Positions 18,021 through 26,601 are shown, numbered from the stretch's first letter. The stretch is DNA of 64,000 bases from Sphingomonas sp. Leaf242 (GCF_001422045.1 NZ_LMLW01000010.1:280756-344755); one strand, 5' to 3'. Program-made: numbers and translations. The notes: generated from the sequence alone by a model not told the origin.

Positions 18021-18392
18021 ATGGAAGACAGTCTTCAACTCGAAGTCCACGATCTCGAAGTGCAGGTCCTGACCGGCATCTATTCGGAGGAGACGCACCT
18101 GCCGCAGCCGCTGCGGATCTCGCTGACCGTCGACATGGTCTGCCCGAAGCACTTCGCGCCGGATACGCCGCTGTCGGCGTCGAAGAATTACCTCGACCTG
18201 AAGAACGCGGCGACCACCGCGCTGCCGCCCGGCGTGCATTTCACGCTGATCGAAGGCGTCGCGGATCACATCTGCGAGACGCTGTTTTTGCAGGATGCGC
18301 GGGTGCTGCGCGTGCAGGTGAAGATCGTCAAACTGGCGATCGCCGAGGCGGGCGAAGCGATCGGCGTGACTCTCGTCCGCCATCGCCGCTGA
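18021..18392 (+). CDS. folB: Dihydroneopterin aldolase (FolB domain)
   Basis: 123-residue FolB-fold protein expected to cleave dihydroneopterin to 6-hydroxymethyl-dihydropterin in folate synthesis. Family features are LEVHDLEVQVLTGIYSEET at the N-terminus, LDLKNAATTAL, the conserved Glu in TLIEGVADHICETLF, and RVQVKIVKLAIAEAGEAIGVTL. The protein is of usual size. It is followed 13 bases later by a small unknown gene in the same direction, so the two may be cotranscribed. Confidence 0.88.
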   Translation: MEDSLQLEVHDLEVQVLTGIYSEETHLPQPLRISLTVDMVCPKHFAPDTPLSASKNYLDLKNAATTALPPGVHFTLIEGVADHICETLFLQDARVLRVQVKIVKLAIAEAGEAIGVTLVRHRR

Positions 18393-18405
18393 TCCGCGGA
18401 GCCGA

Positions 18406-18699
18406 ATGGTGCGGCTGATACTCGAATCGGACGGCGACATCATTTCGCTGATCCGCAGTGCCGAGGCTGAGTCGATCGTCGTCGTCGTGCGGCCGTCCGC
18501 GAACGCGCTGTGGACCGCGTTGGCGCGCGCTGCGATTCCACCGCTGGCGATCGAGCGCGCGCCGGGCTGCCGGGTCAACGCGGTATTCGCCGAGCAGGGC
18601 GCGCGCGCGGGCGACGTCGATGCCGCCGCGGATTTCCTCGACCACGCCCGATCGACCACCGGTCAGATCATCGACGTCCGCCCGCCTGCGCTCGGCTAG
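18406..18699 (+). CDS. Small conserved protein, possible Rossmann-like fold
   Basis: 97 residues, predicted soluble. It alternates short strands and helices (LILESDG, SIVVVVRPSANALWTAL, NAVFAEQG, DVDAAADFLDHARST), consistent with a small Rossmann-like unit, but no nucleotide-binding glycine motif is seen. The function is unknown. It follows folB by 13 bases and its stop overlaps the stop of the convergent next gene by 4 bases. Codon use is like its neighbours, which supports it being real. Confidence 0.65.
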   Translation: MVRLILESDGDIISLIRSAEAESIVVVVRPSANALWTALARAAIPPLAIERAPGCRVNAVFAEQGARAGDVDAAADFLDHARSTTGQIIDVRPPALG

Positions 18700-19580
18700 A
18701 GTTTGCGCGTTCGACCGCAGGGGCCGAGCGCCTTCAGCACGAAGGCATAGTCTTCGCGCGCGACGACCGCGTCGGCGGCTTCGAGCGACGTGGTACTGTG
18801 ATCCGGCAGCGTCGACGGCAGCGCGCACGTCAGGCGATACCACAGCAATGTCTCGGGCTTCGGCGGGGCGGCCGATTCGTCGACGATCTCGCTCAGCGCC
18901 ACCGCCCAACGCGGTTGCTCGCCGGGGCGACGCAGGATCGAGAGCGACACGGGGCGTTGATCGGCCGTGGTCAGGAAGATCTGCGTTTCGCCCTCGCCGG
19001 GCAGCGCGCCGGCCACGTGGAAGGCATTGCCGACACCGGTGATGACCGGCGGCGCATCGGCGGCCAGGGCCGCTTCCGCGATCTGGCGGACGGTGGCCTG
19101 TGCGGCCGGTGTCCAATCGATCTGCGCATCCGGCGCGACGAGCTGGACCTGGTTGACCGACCCGGCGACCGGCCGCGCGAACAGCAACACCCGCGCCTTC
19201 TTGAATTTGGGGATGCGGCCGCGCGCGTCGGGGGCGACGTCGAGCAGGTAGCCGATTCGGGGTGGCAGGCCGTTTGCGCCCCGGATCAGCGTCCCGACAT
19301 CGACCTCGACATAAAGTCTAACCTGTCCCGAAGTGAGACCAGGTGCCTCCGACGGCTTGATCCGGGCGGTCGATCGGACGGTCGCGTCGGCGATCACGGG
19401 CGCCGACAGGACGAGATCGGCAAGGTCCGAATATTGGAAGGACGATGCCGCGGACGACGGCGCGGATGATGGCGCATTTGTCGGATAACCGGGGGAAACG
19501 GCGGTCTGGGACGCAGAAATCGGTCCCGCCGCCAAAGCGATGATGCCGACGCAAGCCGTAACGTGAAAGGAGATTTTCAT
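18696..19580 (-). CDS. Exported protein of unknown function
   Basis: 294 residues with a signal peptide (MKISFHVTACVGIIALAAGPISAS), then a low-complexity Ser/Ala/Pro linker (SSAPSSAASS) and a beta-rich domain of about 230 residues. Segments such as ADLVLSAPVIADATVRS, LYVEVDVGTLIRG and RVLLFARPVAG look like repeated strands, and two cysteines near the C-terminus could form a disulfide. I do not recognise the family. Likely periplasmic. Transcribed away from tonB across a 224-base gap. Confidence 0.75.
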   Translation of the reverse strand: MKISFHVTACVGIIALAAGPISASQTAVSPGYPTNAPSSAPSSAASSFQYSDLADLVLSAPVIADATVRSTARIKPSEAPGLTSGQVRLYVEVDVGTLIRGANGLPPRIGYLLDVAPDARGRIPKFKKARVLLFARPVAGSVNQVQLVAPDAQIDWTPAAQATVRQIAEAALAADAPPVITGVGNAFHVAGALPGEGETQIFLTTADQRPVSLSILRRPGEQPRWAVALSEIVDESAAPPKPETLLWYRLTCALPSTLPDHSTTSLEAADAVVAREDYAFVLKALGPCGRTRKL

Positions 19581-19804
19581 CGCTTTGCGCTACGCCATCG
19601 GAGCTGAACGATACAGAAATAATTCTGCCATCCCGAGGTTGTACGTTTGTTGCGTCCGACAAAGCGTTTGCGTGTCGCGGAACGTGGCGATAGGACTCGG
19701 GTACTGCCCCGTGGTTATTCCGGCCAACGGCAGACGTATGCGTCGCGCACTTGGTGCGAACACGTGCGTACGGAGCAGGCAGATTAAGGGAGTGTCGTTT
19801 CTGA
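19581..19804. other. Divergent intergenic region upstream of tonB
   Basis: 224 bases between the divergent exported-protein gene and tonB. It must carry promoters for both. I see no clear Fur-type palindrome. An AAGGGAG lies 12 bases before the tonB ATG, a long ribosome-site spacing. Confidence 0.4.
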
Positions 19805-20482
19805 ATGGCCTATACTGACCAGAAGATGTCCGGAGGCAAAATCGTCGCGATCGTGATCGTCGCGCTGATTCATGCGGCCTTGGGCTACGCTTTCGTCACG
19901 GGCCTCGCGTATCAGTACGTGAAAAAGGCCCAAGAAAAGATGACGACGTTCGACGTGGAGCCGCCACCGCCTCCGCCTCCGCCCGACGAGCCCCCGCCGC
20001 CGCCGCCTGACCAGCCCAACCTGCCGCCGCCACCGACCACGGTCGTGACGCCGCCGCCGGTCGTTGTAACGCCGCAGCCAGCGCCCGCGCTGACGACGTC
20101 GAGCATCATCCCGAAGTTCCAGCCGACGGCTCCGCCGGCTCCGCCGTCGCCGGCGGTGGCACCAGCGCCGCCCGCTCCGGTGGTCAGCAAGGCGGCCGGT
20201 GCGAAGGGTGATCCTGCGCAGTGGGTTTCGACGGACGATTATCCGCCGAGTTCGCTGCGTGCCGAGGAAGAAGGCACCGTCGGGATCGCCTGGGACATCA
20301 ACACCCAGGGTCGCGTCGAGAACTGCCGCGTCACCTCGTCGAGCGGATCGTCTGCGCTGGATCGTGCCGCTTGCGCGGCGATAACCAGGCGTGGGCGGTA
20401 TTCGCCGGCGATGGACACGGCGGGCAACCCGATCAAGTCGAGCTCTTCGCGTCGCGTGACGTGGAAGATCCCGCCTCAGTGA
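19805..20482 (+). CDS. tonB: Energy transducer TonB
   Basis: 225-residue TonB. One N-terminal membrane anchor (KIVAIVIVALIHAALGYAF, with a His inside the helix) is followed by a proline-rich periplasmic spacer (about residues 50-140, runs of Pro broken by Glu/Asp and Val) and a C-terminal TonB fold beginning YPPSSLRAEEEGTVGIAWDI and ending RRVTWKIPPQ. It would couple the ExbB-ExbD proton channel to outer-membrane TonB-dependent receptors. It heads a tonB-exbB-exbD-exbD cluster ending at a strong terminator; the 107-base gap to exbB leaves room for a separate promoter. Confidence 0.95.
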   Translation: MAYTDQKMSGGKIVAIVIVALIHAALGYAFVTGLAYQYVKKAQEKMTTFDVEPPPPPPPPDEPPPPPPDQPNLPPPPTTVVTPPPVVVTPQPAPALTTSSIIPKFQPTAPPAPPSPAVAPAPPAPVVSKAAGAKGDPAQWVSTDDYPPSSLRAEEEGTVGIAWDINTQGRVENCRVTSSSGSSALDRAACAAITRRGRYSPAMDTAGNPIKSSSSRRVTWKIPPQ

Positions 20483-20589
20483 TTTGGGCCAGGGATTATC
20501 GGGCCTGATGATTTGGGCCCGATACTCTGGTCAGTTTACGCTGCACCTTTCGTTTCAGACATAGACTATAGTCAGAGGACTAACCGAAC

Positions 20590-21375
20590 ATGATCACCAC
20601 CATTCTTGCAGCGGCAGCGCCCGCCGCAGCCGACGCCAACCCGTACGGCCTGCAAGCCGCACTCCGCGAGGGCGGCCTGATTTCGCAGACCGTGTTCGGC
20701 ATCCTCGTGCTGATGTCGGTCGTGTCGTTCTACATCCTGTTCTCGAAGCTGTTCGAGCAGCAGAAGATCATCGGCCAGGGCAAGCGCGTCCGTCAGGCCT
20801 TCTGGTCGTCGAACAGCCTCCGCGAGGGTTCGGCCAAGCTCGAGAAGAACTCGGCCTACAAGCAGATCGTCGACGACGGTCTGGCCGCTCAGGAGCAGCA
20901 TTCGAAGCTGACCGATCCGGTCGAGGCGCATGACTGGCTGCACGGCTCGCTGGCGCGTTCGGAAGCCGCGATCAACTCGAAGCTGGGTGGCGGTCTCGCC
21001 TTCCTCGCAACGGTCGGTTCGGTTTCGCCGTTCATCGGTCTGTTCGGTACGGTTATCGGCATCTACCGCGCACTGGTTAAGATCGGCGCATCGGGTCAGG
21101 CATCGATCGACAAGGTCGCAGGGCCGGTCGGTGAAGCACTGATCATGACCGCCCTCGGTCTGGTCGTCGCGGTTCCTGCCGTTCTGTCGTACAACTGGCT
21201 GCAGCGCCGCAACAAGTCGATCGCAGAGGACCTGTCGGCCTTCTCGAACGACGTGCTCGGCTTCCTGGCGTCGAACGGTGCGGTTCGCCCGGCGATCGCC
21301 GGTCCTGCAAAGCCGGTCACTAAGCCTGCCACGACGACCACGACTGCCGGCCAGACCGGTGGCGTACCGCGCTAA
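20590..21375 (+). CDS. exbB: MotA/TolQ/ExbB proton channel protein
   Basis: 261-residue ExbB. Three membrane helices: the first at TVFGILVLMSVVSFYILFSKLF, then the conserved pair around LAFLATVGSVSPFIGLFGTVIG and MTALGLVVAVPAVLSYNWL, which line the proton path with the ExbD aspartate. The Ala/Thr/Pro-rich C-terminal tail is typical of sphingomonad versions. It energises TonB. The start at 20590 is close after an AGAGGACTAACC sequence. The ExbB-exbD spacer holds a modest GC-rich inverted repeat that might trim expression of the downstream genes. Confidence 0.94.
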   Translation: MITTILAAAAPAAADANPYGLQAALREGGLISQTVFGILVLMSVVSFYILFSKLFEQQKIIGQGKRVRQAFWSSNSLREGSAKLEKNSAYKQIVDDGLAAQEQHSKLTDPVEAHDWLHGSLARSEAAINSKLGGGLAFLATVGSVSPFIGLFGTVIGIYRALVKIGASGQASIDKVAGPVGEALIMTALGLVVAVPAVLSYNWLQRRNKSIAEDLSAFSNDVLGFLASNGAVRPAIAGPAKPVTKPATTTTTAGQTGGVPR

Positions 21376-21472
21376 TCAAGATGCGCAAAAGGCGGGGCTG
21401 CTGTCCGCAGCGGCTCCGCTTCATTGCCGCCGGCCGTTCCGGTGGCGATCAAATGGATAGGATAGTTCGCAC

Positions 21473-21949
21473 ATGGCGATGAGTGTTGGTGGCGATTCCA
21501 CCGAGAGTTCGATATCGGACATCAATACGACGCCGCTGGTCGACGTCATGCTCGTGCTCCTGATCATCTTCCTGGTGACGACCACGGTCGCGGTCCAGGC
21601 GGTGCAGCTGAAGCTGCCGGATGTTCGCTTCGATCCGACGATGACCAAGCCCGAGAACGTCTCGCTCTCGGTGACGTCGGCCAACGGACAGTGCCAGGTA
21701 TATTGGGGTCTTTCCCCGGTGACTCACGAAGAGTTGTTGCAGCGGGGCGTCGATAAGCTGAAGGCGGAGATCGCGCGTCAGGGCGGTGCCAATGCCGCTG
21801 GTCTCGAATTGCCCGAGGCGCATATCCGCGGCGACGTGAACGCACCGTATCGCTGCATCGGCGCCACGATCTACACGATGCAGCAGGCCGGGTTCGCCCG
21901 CGTCGGCTTCATCTCCGAACCGCCTCCCGGCGTCACCACCGAACGTTGA
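21473..21949 (+). CDS. exbD: Biopolymer transporter ExbD (first copy)
   Basis: 158-residue ExbD/TolR family protein: a short cytoplasmic N-terminus, one transmembrane helix with the essential Asp in NTTPLVDVMLVLLIIFLVTT, and a periplasmic domain. It forms the proton channel with ExbB. It carries an insertion with several cysteines (NGQCQVYWG, APYRCIG) absent from the second copy, suggesting a disulfide. The ATG at 21473 follows a weak GGATAGG. The next gene is a paralogue 59 bases downstream. Confidence 0.93.
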   Translation: MAMSVGGDSTESSISDINTTPLVDVMLVLLIIFLVTTTVAVQAVQLKLPDVRFDPTMTKPENVSLSVTSANGQCQVYWGLSPVTHEELLQRGVDKLKAEIARQGGANAAGLELPEAHIRGDVNAPYRCIGATIYTMQQAGFARVGFISEPPPGVTTER

Positions 21950-22008
21950 TGCGGAACGCTGATGCCAACCGCTGACGGTGGCTCGGACGTATTTAGGAGT
22001 AGTATAAA

Positions 22009-22437
22009 ATGGCAATGAGCGGCGGCAAAGAAGACGGCGCGCCGATGATGGAAATGAACATGACGCCGTTGATCGACGTCCTGCTCGTTCTCCTCATCAT
22101 GTTCATCATCACGATCCCGATCCAGACGCATGCGGTCAAGGTCGACCTTCCGGTCAACAGCCCGAACCAGCCGCAGAACCCGGTCAATCCCGAGAAGAAC
22201 AAGATCTCGATCGATCCGGCGGGTGTCGTGGCGTGGAACGGAGCGCCGGTCGATGAGGTCACGCTGCGCCAGTATCTGGATCAGAGCGCTGGCATGACGC
22301 CGGAGCCCGAACTCCACTTCCAGCCTGATCCGCAGGCGAAGTATGAAGTGGTCGATCGCACGCTTGCGGTGATCAAGCGGTCCGCGATCACGAAGCTCGG
22401 CTTCATCGGCAACGAGCAGTACCGCAACGACTTCTAA
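22009..22437 (+). CDS. exbD: Biopolymer transporter ExbD (second copy)
   Basis: 142-residue ExbD/TolR family protein with the channel Asp in NMTPLIDVLLVLLIMFIIT and a periplasmic domain that lacks the cysteines of the first copy. The sequence KKDG-like start GGKEDGAPMMEMNMTP is typical. Tandem exbD genes are known from Xanthomonas, where the second has a distinct role from iron uptake; whether that holds here is unknown. A good TAGGAG ribosome site precedes the ATG. The cluster ends with the terminator at 22462-22494. Confidence 0.93.
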   Translation: MAMSGGKEDGAPMMEMNMTPLIDVLLVLLIMFIITIPIQTHAVKVDLPVNSPNQPQNPVNPEKNKISIDPAGVVAWNGAPVDEVTLRQYLDQSAGMTPEPELHFQPDPQAKYEVVDRTLAVIKRSAITKLGFIGNEQYRNDF

Positions 22438-22461
22438 GTCAGCGTACAGCATCGAACGTCC

Positions 22462-22494
22462 AAAGGGCGGTCCTTCGGGACCGCCCTTTTTTTT
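22462..22494 (+). terminator. Rho-independent terminator after exbD
   Basis: AAAGGGCGGTCC-TTCG-GGACCGCCC followed by eight T residues: an excellent intrinsic terminator with a stable TTCG tetraloop, 25 bases after the second exbD stop. Confidence 0.95.
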
Positions 22495-22629
22495 GTTGTT
22501 TGCCACCGGACGGGCGGGCGCAGGGGCCTCACGAGAAGTTGATCGATGTACTTGTATGACAGTCTTCAAAGTGACACACTGTTGTCACAAAAATGAAACC
22601 TTCGGATCGGCGGAGGTCAGTGGAGATGG

Positions 22630-22992
22630 ATGATGCGCAAGACAGTCCTGTTCGCTCTCGCAATCCTTGGCACGGCAACGCCGGCGCTGGCGGGATCGTC
22701 CGCAACCGTGGATCGTACCGGCTATACGGCGATCGCGGCGGGCGACCTCTCTGCGGCGGAACAGCGCATCGTCGCCGAGCGAAAGATCTTCCCGCAGCGT
22801 CCCGAGCTGATGATCAATCTGGCGTCGGTCTATCACCGGACCGGTCGCGACTCGGAGGCCCGCGCGCTGTATGCGGCGGTGCTGGAACGGCCAGCGGTCG
22901 CGATGGACCTGCCGTCGGGCGCAGTGGCGTCGTCGCACGATCTCGCGAGCCGGGCGCTCGCCCGCCAGACGCAGCAGATCGCGACTCGCTAA
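22630..22992 (+). CDS. Exported TPR-like protein
   Basis: About 120 residues with a signal peptide (MRKTVLFALAILGTATPALA) and a single TPR-like helix pair, RPELMINLASVYHRTGRDSEARALYAAVLE. Probably a small periplasmic scaffold or partner-binding protein; no enzyme motif is seen. Two adjacent ATG codons (22630 and 22633) are both possible starts; GGAGATGG precedes them. The promoter side contains TGACACACTGTTGTCA, an imperfect palindrome of unknown significance. Confidence 0.72.
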   Translation: MMRKTVLFALAILGTATPALAGSSATVDRTGYTAIAAGDLSAAEQRIVAERKIFPQRPELMINLASVYHRTGRDSEARALYAAVLERPAVAMDLPSGAVASSHDLASRALARQTQQIATR

Positions 22993-23499
22993 GCGGGACC
23001 TCGCGGCCGTGAGTGGAGGCCGTTGGTGCGCGAGCGCGAATGTTTCCAGCGCGGCCCCGATGGCGGGGACCACGCTGGTTAAAGGTGCGCGCCCTCCCTG
23101 TTCTCCCGCGAAGGCGGGAGCCCAGTCTGGATCCCCGCCTTCGCGGGGAAACAAGTTGGGCGGCAGTTGAGAGGGTATGGAGCGGGCAAGGAGCAGCCGA
23201 GCACGAAGGTGCTCGAGCGTGTAGCTTGGCGATCGTCCGCGATTGGGCGGCATCCCTAGAGCTGGGACGATCCGTGTCCGATCTTGTCGACCGCCCGGCG
23301 AGGGTCATTAGTGAGACCTTGTCACGTTGGCCCCTGCCTTTTCCGGGGAGGGTGCGGGGAAATACGGGTTACCCGCTGCCCCGATGCAATAGCGTGCCGG
23401 GCAACCAATTTGCGGCGGAAGCGGGCAATCCGCAGACCTGGAGCAAAGGTGGATCGGGTCCTAAATCATCCATCGTCACCCGACCAGTTGCCCTAAGCC
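22993..23499. other. 507-base gene-free region with a hairpin repeat
   Basis: The only clear structure is an inverted pair, CCCGCGAAGGCGGG (23105-23118) and CCCCGCCTTCGCGGGG (23133-23148), which resembles the REP-like elements elsewhere in the window. The remainder has open frames in several directions but none with a ribosome site, family resemblance or convincing codon use. Confidence 0.6.
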
Positions 23500-24054
23500 C
23501 TAAAGCCGCGGCAACGTCACACCGCGCTGGCGCATGTATTTGCCTGCGCGGTCGGCGTAGCTCACTTCGCAAGGCTCGTTCCCCTTGAGGAACAGGAACT
23601 GGCACGCGCCCTCGTTGGCGTAGATCTTGGCCGGCAGCGGCGTGGTGTTCGAGAATTCGAGCGTCACATGACCCTCCCATTCGGGCTCGAGCGGGGTCAC
23701 GTTGACGATGATCCCGCACCGCGCATAGGTCGACTTGCCGAGGCAGATCACCAGCACGTCGCGCGGCACGCGGAAATACTCGACCGTGCGGGCGAGTGCG
23801 AAGCTGTTGGGCGGGATGATGCACACGTCGGTCTTGCGGTCGACGAAGCTGTTGGCCGCGAAGTCCTTCGGATCGACGATCGCGCTGTCGACGTTGGTGA
23901 AGATCTTGAACTCGTCGGCAACGCGCGCGTCGTACCCGTAGGAGGACAGCCCGTACGAGATGCAGCCATCGCGGCGCTGCGCCTCATGGAACGGTTCGAT
24001 CATCGCGTCGCCGAGCGCGCGCTCGCGGATCCAGCGGTCGGACATCACGGACAT
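23500..24054 (-). CDS. dcd: dCTP deaminase
   Basis: 184-residue dCTP deaminase, making dUTP for thymidylate synthesis. Signature segments: [56 protein letters not shown], and the catalytic Glu in [17 protein letters not shown]. The start at 24054 is chosen because homology begins at [10 protein letters not shown]; it could be three codons later at the second Met. It belongs to the monofunctional (not dCTP deaminase-dUTPase) class by its context sequence, but this is not certain. Nearby cdd also acts on pyrimidines. Confidence 0.95.
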   Translation of the reverse strand: MSVMSDRWIRERALGDAMIEPFHEAQRRDGCISYGLSSYGYDARVADEFKIFTNVDSAIVDPKDFAANSFVDRKTDVCIIPPNSFALARTVEYFRVPRDVLVICLGKSTYARCGIIVNVTPLEPEWEGHVTLEFSNTTPLPAKIYANEGACQFLFLKGNEPCEVSYADRAGKYMRQRGVTLPRL

Positions 24055-24215
24055 GGTAGCTCCTCTTCGAGGTGCGCTTTCGCCCGGATGCGGCGTCACG
24101 GCAAGGGGGCACGCTCGCGACGTCACGCAGATCGCAAACGCACGGGGACTCGCGTCGCGCGGATGACTTGCCGTCCGCGAGGCCCTACGCACGCGGATCA
24201 ATTGCAGGGGTCAAG

Positions 24216-24914
24216 ATGCGCGCGTTCGTTCCGATACTCGCCGGTGTCACTTTACGCAGTCGGCTGCTCGCATGTCTGGGTGCGTGCCTCGGCATAGCGC
24301 TGACCAGCGTCATCAGCGCGACGATCATCCACCCGCACGGATCCTTGTTGCTGCTGGTCGCGCCGATGGGTGCCGCGGCCGTGCTGGTGTTCGTGGTGCC
24401 TGCCAGTCCGCTCTCGCAACCCTGGTCGGTAATCGGCGGCAATGTGATCTCAGCGCTGGTCGGCGTCGCTGCTCTGAAGCTCGTGCCAATTCCGGTCGTT
24501 GCCGCCGGACTCGCGGTGGGCGGCGCGATCCTCGCAATGTCGCTGACGCGGTCGTTGCATCCGCCGGCGGGTGCGGTGGCACTGACAGCGGTGCTCGGCG
24601 GGCCGGCGGTATGGGACGCGGGGTTCGGGTTCGCGCTGGTGCCTATCGCCGTCAACTCGGTCGCGTTGGTCGGATTGGGCGTGGCGTTTCATCGGATGAC
24701 CGGGCAGCGCTATCCGCACCGGCCGGTGCCGACCAGCGACCCCGCGCGCGTGCCCGAAGCAACGATGCTGACCGCTGAGGATCTCGATCTTGCGCTGATC
24801 GACCTGGGCGAGACGCTCGACGTCGGTCGGGAGGACCTCGACGAATTGCTCCGTCGTGTCGAGCATCACGCGATCCGCCGCCGCGCGCTGGCAGGGCCAG
24901 TCGCGCGACGCTGA
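24216..24914 (+). CDS. HPP family membrane protein with C-terminal extension
   Basis: 232 residues. Four hydrophobic helices carry the HPP-family signature: LLACLGACLGIALTSVISA, LLLLVAPMGAAAVLVFVVP, ASPLSQPWSVIGGNVISALVG, and the name-giving SLHPPAGAVALTAVLGG. HPP proteins have been linked to nitrite transport in cyanobacteria and chloroplasts; the role here is unknown. A soluble tail of about 60 residues rich in Asp, Glu and Leu (LTAEDLDLALIDLGETLD) follows the helices, in the place where longer homologues carry a CBS domain. It converges on cdd with 4 bases between stops. Confidence 0.85.
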   Translation: MRAFVPILAGVTLRSRLLACLGACLGIALTSVISATIIHPHGSLLLLVAPMGAAAVLVFVVPASPLSQPWSVIGGNVISALVGVAALKLVPIPVVAAGLAVGGAILAMSLTRSLHPPAGAVALTAVLGGPAVWDAGFGFALVPIAVNSVALVGLGVAFHRMTGQRYPHRPVPTSDPARVPEATMLTAEDLDLALIDLGETLDVGREDLDELLRRVEHHAIRRRALAGPVARR

Positions 24915-24918
24915 TCGG

Positions 24919-25368
24919 TCAGCCGATCCCGAGATCCGCGGGCCCGAACGCGTCGGGCAGCAGTTCCGAAACGGTATAGGTGCGGATCGCATCGCCTTCC
25001 GCGGCGCCGCAGTACACCGGGAGATCGCGTTTCCCCATCTGCGCGGCTTCGTTGATGACCTGGCGGCAGCGGCCGCACGGGCTGACGGGGGACGTGCCGG
25101 TCGGGCGGCCATCGGCATCCATCGCGCCGCCGATCACGCCGATCGCGACGATATCGCGCAGGCGGCCCGCCGCACTCGCGGTGGCGATCGCGACCGTTTC
25201 GGCACACAGCGACAGGCCGTAGCTGGCATTCTCGAAGTTCGCACCGGTGATCACCGTACCGTCGTCAAGCAGCACCGCGGCACCGACCGCGAACCGCGAA
25301 TAGGGCGCGTGAGCGTTGCGCGCTGCGTCGCGTGCTGCGGCCACGAGTTGCGTTGCTTGTTCGTTCAT
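24919..25368 (-). CDS. cdd: Cytidine deaminase
   Basis: 149-residue zinc-dependent homotetrameric-type cytidine deaminase of pyrimidine salvage. The catalytic CAE appears in SLCAETVAIATA and the zinc cysteines in SPCGRCRQVINE; the N-terminal NAHAPYSRFAVGAAVL and GANFENASYGL are the substrate-binding stretches. Length is usual for the class. Its ATG at 25368 overlaps the stop of the upstream GH25-like gene (ATGA), so the two are coupled despite having no obvious functional link. Confidence 0.95.
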   Translation of the reverse strand: MNEQATQLVAAARDAARNAHAPYSRFAVGAAVLLDDGTVITGANFENASYGLSLCAETVAIATASAAGRLRDIVAIGVIGGAMDADGRPTGTSPVSPCGRCRQVINEAAQMGKRDLPVYCGAAEGDAIRTYTVSELLPDAFGPADLGIG

Positions 25369-26042
25369 GATGCCACCACGTCCCAGTTCACCGGTCCCTC
25401 GATTCCGTCGATGCGGCGGAAATCGCTCGCCCGCCACATCCGCCACGGTCGCGCGGTGTAGTCGGGCTTGAGGATATTCTCCACCGCCCATAGCGGCCGC
25501 GGGACGGCGTCCGACAGCGTATATTTAGAATCCACCGCCTTGCTGATCCGCAGCATCACCGGTTGCCGGGTGTGCGTCTCGACCATCGTCACGAACTGCG
25601 CGATGTCGGCGATCAGCGTCGCGCGATCCGGCCGTGCTGTGCAGTCGTCGTGGAACGCGATGTCGACCGCGGTCGGCAATGCGTCTGACGTACGCGGCAC
25701 GAAGGTGTTGAACGCGTTCGCCTGCTCGTCCGCGCGCTGGCACAAGGAATAGACATGAACCGCACCGCGTCGCAGGCCGGCGTCGGGCAACGCCGCCCAG
25801 TTCGCCTCGAACGCCGGATCGCGCCGGTCGGTCCCCGACGTCGCGACGATGTAGGCGAAGTCGGCACCGCTCGCGCGCACCGTGCCCCATTCGACGGGGC
25901 CGGGGTTCTCGGCGAGGTCGATGCCCTGCAGCGGGTAGTGTTTGACGTCGGGGTGCCATCCGGTCGCAGCGGTCCAGCCGCAGATACCGACGAAGCCGGT
26001 CGCGGCCAGCGCGGCCGCGAATTTCAAAAGTGCGTGAGCCAT
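25365..26042 (-). CDS. GH25-like (lysozyme-fold) protein, catalytic Glu apparently missing
   Basis: 225 residues with an N-terminal hydrophobic segment (LLKFAAALAATGFVGICGW, uncleaved anchor or signal) and a GH25-type TIM-barrel domain. The start GIDLAENPGPVEWGTVRASGADFAYIVAT matches the GH25 pattern GIDVSxxQGxIDWxxVxxxGxxFaxika (quoted in outline). In active GH25 muramidases a DxE pair sits on the strand that here reads TAVDIAFHDD, so the Glu is replaced by Ala. The protein may therefore be inactive or use another residue. It is coupled to cdd by a 4-base overlap. Confidence 0.75.
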   Translation of the reverse strand: MAHALLKFAAALAATGFVGICGWTAATGWHPDVKHYPLQGIDLAENPGPVEWGTVRASGADFAYIVATSGTDRRDPAFEANWAALPDAGLRRGAVHVYSLCQRADEQANAFNTFVPRTSDALPTAVDIAFHDDCTARPDRATLIADIAQFVTMVETHTRQPVMLRISKAVDSKYTLSDAVPRPLWAVENILKPDYTARPWRMWRASDFRRIDGIEGPVNWDVVAS

Positions 26043-26049
26043 GGGTCTT

Positions 26050-26532
26050 CTAGTTGCGGATGTGGAGGACGCAGATCAGCGTGAACAGCCGTCGCGCAGT
26101 GTCGAAATCGACCTCGATCTTGCCGTCAAGACGCTCCTTGAGCAGCTCGGCGGCCTCGTTGTGGACGCCGCGGCGCGCCATGTCGACCGTCTCGATCTGC
26201 GCCGGGGAGGATTGCCGGATCGCCTGGTAATAGCTGTCGCAGATCGCGAAATAATCGCGGATCGGCCGGCGGAAGCGCCCGAGCGCGAGCACCAGCGTTT
26301 CGAGATGCGTGTCGTCCTCGCGGTGGATATGGATGCCGAGGCGTCCTTCCTCCGACTGGAGCTTGATCTTGTACGGGCCGGCATAGCCATCGGCATAGGC
26401 CCGCTGCGGGGCGAAGTGATTGCCCTCGATCAGGTCGAAGATCGCGATCCGCCGCTCCTGCTCGACGTCGGGCGAGCGCCAGCCGAGACTGGTCTCGTCG
26501 AGTTGCACGTCGATGATCCGCGGGTCGGCCAT
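26050..26532 (-). CDS. UPF0262 family protein
   Basis: 160-residue cytoplasmic protein of the alphaproteobacterial UPF0262 family, function unknown. Characteristic stretches are RIAIFDLIEGNHFAP, GPYKLKLS-like GPYKIKLQSEEGRLGIHI, LGRFRRPIRDYFAICDSYYQAIR and DMARRGVHNEAAELLKERL. The ATG at 26532 is chosen because homology starts at MADPRIIDVQLDE; an upstream in-frame ATG lies within a repeat. It lies 7 bases upstream of the GH25-like gene, so UPF0262, GH25-like and cdd probably form one operon. Confidence 0.9.
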   Translation of the reverse strand: MADPRIIDVQLDETSLGWRSPDVEQERRIAIFDLIEGNHFAPQRAYADGYAGPYKIKLQSEEGRLGIHIHREDDTHLETLVLALGRFRRPIRDYFAICDSYYQAIRQSSPAQIETVDMARRGVHNEAAELLKERLDGKIEVDFDTARRLFTLICVLHIRN

Positions 26533-26601
26533 CCAGGTTCGATAGCGGCGTGCATTCGCCCTGTCACTGATCCGAACGCCACCCACGCCAACAGCACAAC
26601 G

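Noticed and set aside
19585..19818. Open frame of 77 codons upstream of tonB
   Set aside because: Cys/Arg-rich composition, runs into the tonB start, and has no ribosome site; treated as the promoter region.
22993..23499. Possible short gene in the gap before dcd (frames from 23013 and 23369)
   Set aside because: No ribosome site, Arg/Pro-rich composition typical of non-coding GC-rich DNA, and one frame crosses the repeat hairpin.
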